Shown: positions 1 through 8,139, counted from the stretch's first letter. The stretch: 36,829 bases of DNA from Mastigocoleus sp. MO_188.B34 (GCF_030065675.1 NZ_JASJDK010000052.1:1-36829); one strand, 5' to 3'. Translations and numbers: made by a program. The notes: generated from the letters alone by a model not told the origin.

Positions 1-108
1 TTTTGTGCTGAAACCTTACTACCTGAAAATACTATTGTTTGGAGAATACCTAAACTAAAGGCTCCCAAGCAACCTAAATACTTAAATCCTTGTAATTTGA
101 TTCTGTAA
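1..108 (+). CDS. Possible C-terminal end of a gene entering from the left edge
   Basis: Frame 1 is open from the first base to a TAA at 106-108 and gives 35 residues ending in ...YLNPCNLIL. The residue mix (W, R, P, K, C) is compatible with a real protein tail, and it would converge on the adaptor gene on the other strand. I do not recognise the sequence. An open stretch of 35 codons is also expected by chance, so this is only a candidate. Confidence 0.25.
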   Translation, partial: FCAETLLPENTIVWRIPKLKAPKQPKYLNPCNLIL

Positions 109-364
109 ATCACAATTAATTCTCAAAAGAATGCTTGTAATTGTTAGTTAAATAACTCATAACTCATACCCAAGAGTAATTTATCATACATATAGGTTGT
201 TATGAATCACATACTAATAATTGGTTGCGAATTGAGAATACAAGGAGAAAAATAAGGTACAGTTAAAAAGCTGGAAGTCAGTTTTAAACGATGTTTTACT
301 TCTGAATCCTGTCTTCTGACTCCTCAATTTTGCTGTACCCATAAAACTCAAAATTTACCAAAAT
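109..364. other. Intergenic region downstream of the export cassette
   Basis: No gene is seen. An inverted repeat (GGTACAG at 256-262, CTGTACC at 333-339) encloses a stretch containing short AGTCAG/CTGACT motifs, typical of dispersed repeats in Nostocales genomes. No clear stem followed by a U-tract is visible for ending the minus-strand cassette transcript. Confidence 0.4.
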
Positions 365-1762
365 TCACAAATCAACTATTAATCTCGCTTTACGTAAAAT
401 GAAGTGTAGGGGTGTCTCGCTGCGTGAAATGATATCCGCTGTTCCATCAATTCCAGGTTTAATTAGACATTGTTTGTGACTGTTACCAAAAATATGACTT
501 TCTGGTTTTACTGTGACTTCAAAATAACTAGCAGCAGGATTCGTTGAAGTTTTGTTTTCCCTTTGGGGTATAATCGCATCGGGTGAAATATTAGTGACAA
601 CACCTTTGAGGGTTCCATAGTCGGGATATTCGCAACTATTAATCCGTAAATGAACTTTCTGTCCCTTTTCAACTTTTTTTATCTCGGTTGTGGGAACCAT
701 TGCTTTAATCTCCAATGGTGCATTTTTGGGTACAATTTGAGCAATAGTTTCACCAGGACGTATTACTTGTCCGGGATTGCGTAAATTGAGCTGAAGAAGA
801 AAACCATCTGTGGTAGCGTAAATGGTATTGTCCTGAATTTGATTTTCAAGTTGCAGCAGTTCTTTTTGATATTGTTGCAATTGATTTTGGATTTCTGCTT
901 TTCTTTGAGTTAAAGCATGTTTTTCTTTTTGTAATCGAGCAAGTGTTGTTTCTCCTTTTGCTTTTTCTTGGTCGATTCGTTGTTTTGCAATAGTAACTGT
1001 TGCATTACTGGGATTTACAGCTGCTTTAGCTTTTTGAATTTGTGTTTTAGCTATATCTATGACTTTTTTTTGTGTCTCAACTGCTGATAAAGCTTGTTGA
1101 ACTGCAAGTTTTTTTTGGTCCACTTGTCGTTCCGAAATAGCACCGTCTGTTAAAAGTTCTCGATACCTTTGATAATCTGTTTTTGCAAATTCTAAATCGC
1201 GATAAAATTTTTGTAATTCAGCTTTTGATTTTTGTAAATTTGCTCGAGCTGCTAACAATTCACTTTCTGTTATTGCTTTTCGTTCTTGATATTCTTTTTG
1301 ATTGCGTTCCAAATCAGCTTCAGCAGAACCAACGGTTTGTTCGATTACTCTGGATTCAGATAAAATCTGAGTCTCTAAAGTTAGAATTTGATTATTTATC
1401 TGACTGATTTGTAGATCGTATTGTCGAATATTACCAATTAATTGACTTTTCTTGATTTTCAACTCTTCATCATCTAAATAGGCGATGACATCACCTTTTT
1501 GAACCTGTTGATTTCCCTTAACTTGAATACTTGTAACAGTTCCTTCAGTGGCTGATTGTACCACTTTGCTTTCACCAACAGGGCGAACATTGGCAGGGGC
1601 TCGAACAGTAACATTATATTCAGCCCAAGATGCTAAAGTAATAGCAGCTGCAACACTTCCGAGTAAAGTAATTCCCGCAAATGAAGTCCAACGACTTACA
1701 GGAGGAAGAAATTCTTCACTTCTAATAGGAGGAAGAAATTTTTGTTTCTGTTTGTAAAGCAT
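365..1762 (-). CDS. HlyD-family secretion adaptor (membrane fusion protein)
   Basis: A 465-residue periplasmic adaptor that should link the ABC exporter encoded just upstream to an outer-membrane channel. One transmembrane helix lies near residues 28-47, followed by a beta/lipoyl-like half motif (RAPANVRPVG, then the stretch around EGTVTSIQVKGNQQVQKGD). A very long coiled coil rich in Q, K, E and L runs from about residue 100 to 310. The second lipoyl half and barrel follow (TDGFLLQLNLRNPGQVIRPGE, then IVPKNAPLEIKAMVP). This order is the standard HlyD/type I secretion adaptor layout. The gene starts 96 bp after the exporter stop codon on the same strand, so the two are probably co-transcribed. 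No strong Shine-Dalgarno is seen before the ATG. No TolC-like gene is in the window. Confidence 0.93.
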   Translation of the reverse strand: MLYKQKQKFLPPIRSEEFLPPVSRWTSFAGITLLGSVAAAITLASWAEYNVTVRAPANVRPVGESKVVQSATEGTVTSIQVKGNQQVQKGDVIAYLDDEELKIKKSQLIGNIRQYDLQISQINNQILTLETQILSESRVIEQTVGSAEADLERNQKEYQERKAITESELLAARANLQKSKAELQKFYRDLEFAKTDYQRYRELLTDGAISERQVDQKKLAVQQALSAVETQKKVIDIAKTQIQKAKAAVNPSNATVTIAKQRIDQEKAKGETTLARLQKEKHALTQRKAEIQNQLQQYQKELLQLENQIQDNTIYATTDGFLLQLNLRNPGQVIRPGETIAQIVPKNAPLEIKAMVPTTEIKKVEKGQKVHLRINSCEYPDYGTLKGVVTNISPDAIIPQRENKTSTNPAASYFEVTVKPESHIFGNSHKQCLIKPGIDGTADIISRSETPLHFILRKARLIVDL

Positions 1763-1858
1763 GGGTGTCAGTTATCAAAAGTCAAAAATATTTGCTGCAA
1801 AATCTCTCATCCGTTATCAGCGATCGGTTTCCGTTGCAAAATCTCTATCTGTTCTTAA

Positions 1859-4021
1859 CTATCCCCGAGCAAAAGTGGTTAAAAATTCTGTATGTTCGCC
1901 AAATTTGGAACGTAAATCTTGTAGAGAACCTTGAATTTTTAATTTACCTCGGTCTAACATTACAATCCAGTCAGCACGACAAATTACTTGGGGACGATGA
2001 CTAATCAAAATAGTCGTTTTTCCTTGTCGATAACGTAATAATCTATCTAAAACATGAGCTTCACTTACAGTGTCCAAGCCAGAAGTTGATTCATCTAAAA
2101 TTAGTACTGGTGGATCGTTAGCGATCGCTCTTGCTATTGCTAATCTTTGACGCTGTCCACCGGAAATGTTACTACCAAATTCACCTAATACTGTTTGATA
2201 TTTGTCTGGTAACCTACTGATAAATTCATCCGCTTCAGCTATTTGACAAGCTTTAACAATTTGCTCAAAACTCAAATGAGGTTGACCTAAACGAAAGTTT
2301 TCAACAATTGAACGACTCCAAAAATGAGCATCCTGCGGTACCAACACTACTTGGTGTCGCAAACAATCTAAGGACAAATCATCTAGATTATAAAGTCCAA
2401 CGCGGATATTACCAGATTGGATTGCATACAATCCCGACAAAACTTTTGCTAAAGTACTTTTACCACAACCAGATTTACCAATCAAAGCAATAACCTGACC
2501 TCCAGGTATAGTTAGGGAAAAATCTTCTAACAAATCTAAACGTCCTGGATAGTGGAAGTTAACATCTGTACAAACTATATCTGCGTTGTTGGGAATAGCA
2601 GCAAAGGGTTTTTTATCATTACCTTTAGTTTCAGGGGTAGCATCTATAACTTCTGTGAGGCGTTGAGTTGCAGTTTTTGCGCGGGTAAATTCGTCAACAA
2701 AGCTGATAACAGTTGCAATTAACCCAAAAAAATTACCGTTCATCGAGTTAAAAGCCAAAAGTTGTCCAATACTGAATTTTTCAGCAGGATCGATTACTAA
2801 ATTTCCACCAAACCAAAGTAAAGCAACACTACCAATTGCTGAGACTAATTTGGAAAAACTACCATTAAAAATACCGATTTGCATAGTGCGGAAAGTTAGG
2901 TTTCCCAAACTTCCAAAACGAGTTTGAAATTCATCCCAAAATTGAGGAGCAGCAGTAGTACTTTTGAGCGTGAGAGCGCCTTTAAATGTTTCTACTAATA
3001 CTCCTTGGGTTTCTGCTTCTGTGACTAATAATTCCCGAGTTTTGCGCTGTAATGTTGGTTGAAAGACAATGGTTGATACTGTCATAAATATAGCAACAAA
3101 TATTGCCACTACTGTTAACTTCCAGCTATAGAAGACCATAAAACCAAAAGAAATGACAGCAATAAAAAACTGACTGGGAAGACTAACAACAACTTGAGAA
3201 ACTAATTGATTAATTTGACGAATATCTCTGAGACGACTGGTAATTTCTCCACTACGTCTCGACTCATAATAAGTTAAGGGTAAATTTAGTATTTGTCGCC
3301 CAAATTCTAATACTAAACCTAATTCCAAACGTTGGGCAAAATGGGCAATTAAATTTGATTGTACTAAAGAAAGACCGCTAGAAACTACATTCATTACAAC
3401 TACTGCGATCGCAACAGTAGTTAGCAGTTTTGTATCTCCCCTAACTAAAACATCATCTGTAAGAATTTGCAGTAAAAAAGGAGAAGCTAAAGATAAAAGA
3501 CCCAAAACTAAATTGATGGGTAAAGCTTGAGCCAAAATTCCTCGATAGGTCCAAACTCTTTTCAAGAAACGCCAAAAACCACCTGTGTTATCATCTGCTT
3601 GTGGTAAAAAATTGATGGGATCTGGTTCTAGTAATAACATCAACCAGTCAGTCCAACCCCGAGCTAAATCTGTTTTAGAAAGATAACGAATACCAACTGC
3701 AGGGTCTGCAACTATACATTTTTTGCCTTTCCTACCATATAATACAACCCAATGATTGCCCTTCCAATGGATAATAGCCGGTAAAGGTGCTTCACCCATT
3801 CTATTTAAAATCTCGGCGGAAGTTTTCACCGGACGAGCAGTAAAACCAAGAGTTTCTGCACCACGTTTAAGCCCTAATAAGGTAGTTCCCAGTTGTCCCG
3901 TTCCTATAATTTCTCGAGTATGATTAAGAGTTAAACAGCGTCCATAATATTTTGCGATCGCAGCAAGACAAGCAGCACCACAGTCTTCTTCGCTATGTTG
4001 GGCTACGTGTGTGTATTTCAT
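1859..4021 (-). CDS. C39-peptidase-containing ABC exporter (PCAT) for double-glycine peptides
   Basis: A 720-residue bifunctional exporter. The N-terminal C39 papain-like peptidase has the expected catalytic Cys14 (EEDCGAACL), His90 (WKGNHWVVL) and Asp106 (VADPAVG). This domain cuts leader peptides after Gly-Gly. The ABC transmembrane domain covers about residues 160-440 (six helices expected). The nucleotide-binding domain has Walker A GKSGCGKST at 515-523, the signature SGGQRQR starting at 620, and the Walker B/D-loop LILDESTSGLD. All catalytic elements are intact, unlike the degenerate CLD type seen in HlyB. Four leader-bearing peptides lie directly upstream on the same strand and the HlyD adaptor lies directly downstream, so the substrates and partner are evident from context. 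Length and domain order are typical of bacteriocin/NHLP-type PCATs. Confidence 0.96.
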   Translation of the reverse strand: MKYTHVAQHSEEDCGAACLAAIAKYYGRCLTLNHTREIIGTGQLGTTLLGLKRGAETLGFTARPVKTSAEILNRMGEAPLPAIIHWKGNHWVVLYGRKGKKCIVADPAVGIRYLSKTDLARGWTDWLMLLLEPDPINFLPQADDNTGGFWRFLKRVWTYRGILAQALPINLVLGLLSLASPFLLQILTDDVLVRGDTKLLTTVAIAVVVMNVVSSGLSLVQSNLIAHFAQRLELGLVLEFGRQILNLPLTYYESRRSGEITSRLRDIRQINQLVSQVVVSLPSQFFIAVISFGFMVFYSWKLTVVAIFVAIFMTVSTIVFQPTLQRKTRELLVTEAETQGVLVETFKGALTLKSTTAAPQFWDEFQTRFGSLGNLTFRTMQIGIFNGSFSKLVSAIGSVALLWFGGNLVIDPAEKFSIGQLLAFNSMNGNFFGLIATVISFVDEFTRAKTATQRLTEVIDATPETKGNDKKPFAAIPNNADIVCTDVNFHYPGRLDLLEDFSLTIPGGQVIALIGKSGCGKSTLAKVLSGLYAIQSGNIRVGLYNLDDLSLDCLRHQVVLVPQDAHFWSRSIVENFRLGQPHLSFEQIVKACQIAEADEFISRLPDKYQTVLGEFGSNISGGQRQRLAIARAIANDPPVLILDESTSGLDTVSEAHVLDRLLRYRQGKTTILISHRPQVICRADWIVMLDRGKLKIQGSLQDLRSKFGEHTEFLTTFARG

Positions 4022-4055
4022 AGTTGGAAGATTACGTCAATTTCTAATTCACAAA

Positions 4056-4126
4056 TCAGCAGTTAGCCCAAGTTATTGAATTATTGCTATTTTGTAATTT
4101 CGCTTTATAACTTTACTAACTGCTGA
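4056..4126. repeat. Perfect 11-bp inverted repeat between peptide P4 and the exporter
   Basis: TCAGCAGTTAG at 4056-4066 is the exact reverse complement of CTAACTGCTGA at 4116-4126, with 49 bases between. It lies in the leader of the exporter gene within the minus-strand cassette. It could fold in the transcript and lower exporter expression relative to the peptides, or it could be a small dispersed repeat. No U-tract follows, so a classical terminator is unlikely. Confidence 0.6.
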
Positions 4127-4184
4127 GATAATATTTAGAGCCAAATTCGGATCTATTTCACAAAAACTGGAAAAGTTAATTTTG

Positions 4185-4397
4185 TTAGATCTGTATATAT
4201 AGCTCTGGAATTAATTCCTTGAAAGTTTCTTTGATTTGTTCTGATATATCAATTGGTTCGTACCCCGGTAATATAACAGGTTGAGTTGTTATGGGTTGAA
4301 GAAGCATCCTCTTTATATTTTCCGGTATGGATAATCCACCACTGACACTAGTACAATCAAGATTATCTAGTTCGGTGAAAAGTATATTTTCATTCAT
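4185..4397 (-). CDS. Double-glycine leader precursor peptide P4
   Basis: A 70-residue precursor. I chose the ATG at 4397, not an upstream start at 4442, because the protein then begins MNENILFTELDNLD, in register with the three sister leaders: exactly 14 residues separate LF from the end of the SGG motif in all four. AGGAG lies about 14 bases upstream of this ATG, and the upstream start has no such site. The mature part after VSGG has about 49 residues (LSIPENIKRML...) rich in P, I and E and lacking Cys, unlike the other three cores. It is the gene nearest the exporter. The leader places it as a C39 substrate; the activity of the mature peptide is unknown. Confidence 0.8.
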   Translation of the reverse strand: MNENILFTELDNLDCTSVSGGLSIPENIKRMLLQPITTQPVILPGYEPIDISEQIKETFKELIPELYIQI

Positions 4398-4510
4398 TTG
4401 TGTATCACTTACTCCTAGGTTTGGGTTAATTCTCAAGCACAAAAATGGCTAGTATTTGATTATCTTTTACTCAACTATGGAGATTAGATAATTTCATTTT
4501 TTGTAATTAT

Positions 4511-4810
4511 CTATCCAACTCCAGTAAGACCATTAACTAATGACTGAATTACATTTAGTCCATCAAAAGAAGATGAACCATTACTAAATGCTGTAGTAAT
4601 TGCATTATTAAAAAAAGGAAAAGAATTTTGGTAAACACTTTGCATCAAAGCAGGATCGAAACCCGCAATTGGAATATTTGAATATAAATAGTCGTAGTAG
4701 GGGGTAAAATTAAATGGTTCAAAAACATTATTGTTCATACCACCACTAACAACAGTTGCATCTTCAAGATTAATTTCAGTGAATAGAGAGTTTTTGTTAT
4801 TCTCAATCAT
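4511..4810 (-). CDS. Double-glycine leader precursor peptide P3
   Basis: A 99-residue precursor. The leader begins MIENNKNSLFTEINLEDA and ends VVSGG at residue 24, the expected C39 cleavage site. The mature part has about 75 residues, rich in N, F, Y and S near its start (NNNVFEPFNFTPYYDYLYSN) and ending in a Gly/Val-rich segment (VIQSLVNGLTGVG). There is no Cys or Trp. A clear Shine-Dalgarno (AAGGAG, about 7 bases from the ATG) supports the start. The core does not resemble P1, P2 or P4, so only the leader is shared, as in cyanobacterial class II-like bacteriocin families where one exporter serves diverse cores. Its target or function cannot be read from the sequence. Confidence 0.82.
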   Translation of the reverse strand: MIENNKNSLFTEINLEDATVVSGGMNNNVFEPFNFTPYYDYLYSNIPIAGFDPALMQSVYQNSFPFFNNAITTAFSNGSSSFDGLNVIQSLVNGLTGVG

Positions 4811-5205
4811 GATTTTCTCCTTATTAGTTACAGCTTTGAGTTATCCGCAAAAATATTCGATATATCTTTTGCAGTTGATTAACTCTTGCTTTAATTAACA
4901 AGATATAGAAACTAAACAGATAAATCACGACCGCTAAACGCTAATCAAATTACCAATAGTGGATAGTGGGTTGACATAAAAATGTTATTGCGATTTCCGA
5001 AAACTACACAAAGCAAAAACATTGGTGATATTTACTAACCACCAATGTCATAAATAACGAAATATGAATAGCTAATGCTAATATATGAACGGATATCAGG
5101 ACTTAGACAGCAATCCTGAATCATTTGTGACAATCAATATTGTAGAGACGCACCACGGCGCGTCTTAATAAAGTTAATTTATTTGCAAATCAAATTGGAT
5201 TGCGA
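4811..5205. other. Gap between peptide genes P2 and P3
   Basis: A 395-bp AT-rich stretch without a credible ORF. It contains the hairpin AGACGC/GCGTCT (5146-5151 with 5160-5165), a member of the dispersed GTAGAGACGC palindrome family also seen near 6262, 17886 and 28397. I found no further SGG leader motif on the minus strand here, so there is no fifth precursor. The gap is long enough to hold a separate promoter for P3, P4 and the exporter. Confidence 0.5.
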
Positions 5206-5430
5206 TCAAAATCTTGTACATTTAAATTTATGTTGATTATCAAATATAAATGCTCGCTCCCAAGCAAACTGAATTTCATCTTTAGTAAGTCCAGGATTAC
5301 CAAACAAAAAGCCAGTACCTAAAATAAATAAATATCTTTCAATATCAAAACTAATTTGATTTGTCCCTCCACTAGCGGTAATTAGTTCGTCCACGTTTAT
5401 TTCCGTAAATAAGGAATTTTGTTGTTTCAT
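5206..5430 (-). CDS. Double-glycine leader precursor peptide P2 (paralogue of P1)
   Basis: A 74-residue precursor. The leader (MKQQNSLFTEINVDELI) ends TASGG at residue 22. The mature part shares a block with P1: YLF-LG-G--FGNPGLT-DE-QFAWE, so the two genes come from a duplication. After that block the tail diverges completely (RAFIFDNQHKFKCTRF) and is about 9 residues shorter than the P1 tail. It is basic and contains the only Cys among the mature parts. The changed tail may reflect an old frameshift or replacement, or a real functional difference. The Shine-Dalgarno is weak. Confidence 0.8.
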   Translation of the reverse strand: MKQQNSLFTEINVDELITASGGTNQISFDIERYLFILGTGFLFGNPGLTKDEIQFAWERAFIFDNQHKFKCTRF

Positions 5431-5720
5431 CAGTTCTATTTTGAGAAGTAAGATGATATATTTAACAGGTAAGATATTTTCATTAATGCTTTCAAAATAT
5501 AAATCTAAATACTGAAATATATCAGAATATTCCAGTATTTAGAAGAAGGCATGCCTAATGAAATATCATGACCTCATCAGAACTCTTAATGCTTGCTATA
5601 TTAATCTCTTCCCGATATTAGATTACCTATTTTATTTTTTCAATTTCTCTAGAAATTTACATCTATTTTCATCGGTACTCTTGATATCGGAAGAGAGTAA
5701 AGGTGCAAAATTACTTGCTT
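5431..5720. other. Gap between P1 and P2 with a long hairpin
   Basis: A 290-bp stretch without a supported gene. A strong imperfect inverted repeat lies at 5506-5541 (TAAATACTGAAATAT paired with AATATTCCAGTATTTA, one internal mismatch, loop of a few bases). In the minus-strand transcript it sits between P1 and P2, about 75 bases before the P2 start. It could act in processing or partial termination, or be part of a P2 regulatory region. A 63-codon plus-strand ORF here has no support. Confidence 0.5.
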
Positions 5721-5978
5721 TTAAAATAAAGAAGAAGCAGGTACATTAACACCAGTGTTAGCAACAGCAGGAATTATTTCGACTGCTACAATAGAGTTTT
5801 CCCAAGCAAATTGAGTTTCATCTGCAGTTAATCCAGGGTTTCCAAACTGTAAACCAGCACCCAAACTAAACAAATAGGAATCAAGATTGAAGTTAACAAC
5901 AGCTGTACCACCACTAACAGTGGAAGACTCTTGAGTTGTAACATCAGCAAACAGATTTTGCTTTTTTGTAGTAGACAT
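5721..5978 (-). CDS. Double-glycine leader precursor peptide P1
   Basis: An 85-residue precursor and the first gene of the export cassette. The leader (MSTTKKQNLFADVTTQESS) ends TVSGG at residue 24. The mature part has about 61 residues, hydrophobic and acidic, without Cys or Lys: it contains SYLFSLGAGLQ, the block FGNPGLTADETQFAWE shared with P2, and a Val/Ala/Pro-rich tail ending VPASSLF. An AGGA-type ribosome site lies about 9 bases before the ATG. The leader pattern (N-LF-x-[DE]-[VIL]...SGG) is shared by all four peptides, which points to one recognition surface on the C39 domain. It is probably a secreted bacteriocin-like or signalling peptide; no activity can be assigned from sequence. 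Confidence 0.82.
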   Translation of the reverse strand: MSTTKKQNLFADVTTQESSTVSGGTAVVNFNLDSYLFSLGAGLQFGNPGLTADETQFAWENSIVAVEIIPAVANTGVNVPASSLF

Positions 5979-6514
5979 GATTTTTTGTCCTTTAATTACT
6001 AGTGTTTCTTTACAACGAGTTGTTACTTTTTATTTGCGTTGCAACCCCTTGCTTGATTAATAAATTAGCGGTAATCGCATCGAAAAATCATTAACATTTC
6101 AAGTCAAAAAAATTACTTTAATGTGAATTATCAATTGTTTAATCTAGAAACTGAGATTACTGAAAAGTACATAATTTAGATGTATTATTTGTTCGATATA
6201 TTGAAATAGGAATTGCCCTAATAGTAGTCCTTTGCATTAATTTTGATGGGTTGTCCTAGACGCGACAGAGGCTGACAACGCCGCAGCCTTTGTCGCATCT
6301 CTACAGGTTTTTTGACAAATCAAGCCTTCAAAATTATTGTTGAGATCCCCCAATCCCCTTAAAAAAAGGAGAATTCAGAGGGAGCCAAGATATAATAGGT
6401 AAATAATATAACTTTAAAAATATTCTAAGAGTGCACTGAAATATACCCAAAAGAAGTAGTATATTTTTGCTTATAAATATCGTATTTCGTTAATGAAATA
6501 TTTAAATACATAAA
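5979..6514. promoter_or_regulatory. Upstream region of the peptide export cassette, with dispersed repeats
   Basis: A 536-bp gap expected to hold the main cassette promoter. It contains an imperfect palindrome (GCGACAGAGGCTG at 6262-6274 with CAGCCTTTGTCGC at 6284-6296, 12 of 13 positions pairing) of the GAGACGCGACAG family, and a CCCCCAATCCCCTT-type dispersed repeat near 6347. I cannot pick a single convincing -10/-35 pair on the minus strand. Confidence 0.4.
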
Positions 6515-7252
6515 CTATATAAAATAAGCAATCCTCAGACTTTGCAGTAAAATTTCTAGGGATGCAACCGTCATAAGAATTCCCCAAAACCAGTGAGGTA
6601 AAAATAGGTTTTCGGCAATTCTAGCAGTATCGGAAAATCCCCCAGGTATCTTATAAGTAAATAAATAACCAAAATTTTTAAAGGTGCTTATACAAGCTTG
6701 AACGCCAATAAATTGAGTTGCAAACTTCTGCACCTCAAGAGGAGTTTTCAGCGCAATTACCAAAATTAAGAAACCCAAGAGGGGAATGACTAAAATCCCA
6801 AAACTAGTTCGTACCCAAACGATGGCTGAAAAAATTAAAAATAAGCCAAGAATCACTAAAAGATTGTGGGATATCTGCAAATTACGGGAAGCTATAATCA
6901 ATCCCCCACCAATAAGAGGTGGAAACATCGAACCTGCAGCATAAAATAAAGCATTACCAACTCGTCCCAAGAAAAAATTACCACTACATCGGGCTAATCC
7001 ACTACCATTCTTTTCTATTTCTAACCTTTCAAAATCTCCTCCCAAAATTATTCCCATCAATCCATGTCCCATCTCATGGAACCAAGTTGCTAGGATTGTG
7101 AAAGGATAAATCAGGATTTTACCTCCTGGAACTTGCCACAAAAATACGGTAGTGATCGCAATCGTAATTAATAAAAATAATTCTGGGCTAGCATCAGGAC
7201 TAAGGCTACCAGTTCCTAGCTGGCGAGCTAAATCATTCCACGATTGGCTCAT
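6515..7252 (-). CDS. M50B-like membrane metallopeptidase
   Basis: A 245-residue integral membrane protein. The zinc-binding HExxH motif is intact (HEMGH, residues 59-63), following a hydrophobic helix and the segment PFTILATWF, and it is followed by GLMGIILGGDFERLEI. Several further hydrophobic segments cover residues 100-175 and 215-240. The small size, N-terminal HExxH and absence of a PDZ domain fit the M50B-like family, not a full site-2 protease or RseP. The substrate is unknown. It lies upstream of the peptide cassette on the same strand, separated by 536 bp, so a role in that system is possible but is not shown by the sequence. A role in membrane-protein turnover or regulated proteolysis is equally likely. 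Confidence 0.85.
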   Translation of the reverse strand: MSQSWNDLARQLGTGSLSPDASPELFLLITIAITTVFLWQVPGGKILIYPFTILATWFHEMGHGLMGIILGGDFERLEIEKNGSGLARCSGNFFLGRVGNALFYAAGSMFPPLIGGGLIIASRNLQISHNLLVILGLFLIFSAIVWVRTSFGILVIPLLGFLILVIALKTPLEVQKFATQFIGVQACISTFKNFGYLFTYKIPGGFSDTARIAENLFLPHWFWGILMTVASLEILLQSLRIAYFI

Positions 7253-7365
7253 AAATAATATTCCTAAACATACTGGAGCTATTGTGATTGACCAATAGTT
7301 TTTAACTACAGGACTAATAAAAGTTGTCCGTAAAAAGACTGGTAGGATTTATTTATAAAAATCAG

Positions 7366-7825
7366 CACTTACGCACGGAAGACCTAATTAGAGTCATTGT
7401 GAGATAAGATTAGCGCTTACTGATTGCACGCCTCTGAGGCGTTAGCATAGCCAAAAGCTTTGCCGTCGCCACGGGCTCTGTTTCGCAATAAATAGCAATC
7501 CCAAACCATTGGGAATAAGTCCCGAAGGGACTCGCAATACCTGTCCGGTACGCAATAACTAGAGCCTGCGGCGACGGCATATCCGCAAGGTGACGTTAGT
7601 CAGATCCTGCGGCGTCGGCGTTAAACCTTACGGTATGGCTGCGCTTACGCCGTAAGGCGCGTCTTTGCCTCTAGCCTCTAGCTGCGCTACCTGCGGTAAG
7701 CCTGACGGCATCGCTGCGCTAACGTCGTCAGACGCGTGCAATCGGTTACGCAATAACTATGTTACGCAATAACTACGTTACGCTGCGCTAGGCGCTAAAC
7801 ACTAAGGTAACGAGTGCATAAGTCC
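7366..7825. repeat. 460-bp mosaic of short GC-rich hairpins, possibly a degenerate mobile element
   Basis: Ends are imperfect inverted repeats: GCACTTACGCAC at 7366-7377 and GTGCATAAGTCC at 7814-7825 (10 of 12 positions). Inside are many small palindromes: TCCC...GGGA, GTCCCGAAGGGAC, CCTTACGG...CCGTAAGG and CTGACG...CGTCAG. There are also repeated GCCTGCGGCG(A/T)CGGC units and a 16-bp tandem (GTTACGCAATAACTAT / GTTACGCAATAACTAC, about 7745-7776). No ORF survives. The ends resemble the ACTTACGCA ends of the neighbouring 124-bp element. Confidence 0.6.
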
Positions 7826-7954
7826 TAAAAATATCGCACACCTGGTTATTTTATGCTGTATTTGTAGTTTTAGATGGAGCAGTCGTATATAAAATTTATT
7901 TCCATATCACCTTACAAACCGCAATACAAGCTTTAATTGTTACTAATAGGTAAC

Positions 7955-8078
7955 AGGACTTACGCAATTGTCACAATACACCGGTGGTGCGTGACACTCA
8001 AAACCTTATTAATACGTTCAGGTTAACTCGCTTGTGTCACGCACCCTACAAGAAAAATGTGCTGGTTGCGTAAGTCCT
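7955..8078. mobile_element. 124-bp MITE-like element
   Basis: Perfect 13-bp terminal inverted repeats: AGGACTTACGCAA (7955-7967) and TTGCGTAAGTCCT (8066-8078). A second, perfect 12-bp inverted repeat lies inside: GGTGCGTGACAC (7986-7997) and GTGTCACGCACC (8034-8045). It has no coding capacity. No unambiguous target duplication is visible. It lies just downstream of the large hydrolase gene. An element with closely related ends is at 32499-32853. Confidence 0.8.
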
Positions 8079-8139
8079 AAGGTAATTTTCATTTTCACGT
8101 GGATGAGATAATAACTCCTTCAACTGTTAATTTGAACTG

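Noticed and set aside
5558-5749. 63-codon plus-strand ORF between P1 and P2.
   Set aside because: Opposite strand to the cassette, overlaps the end of P1, low-complexity F/L/Y/N content, no motif.
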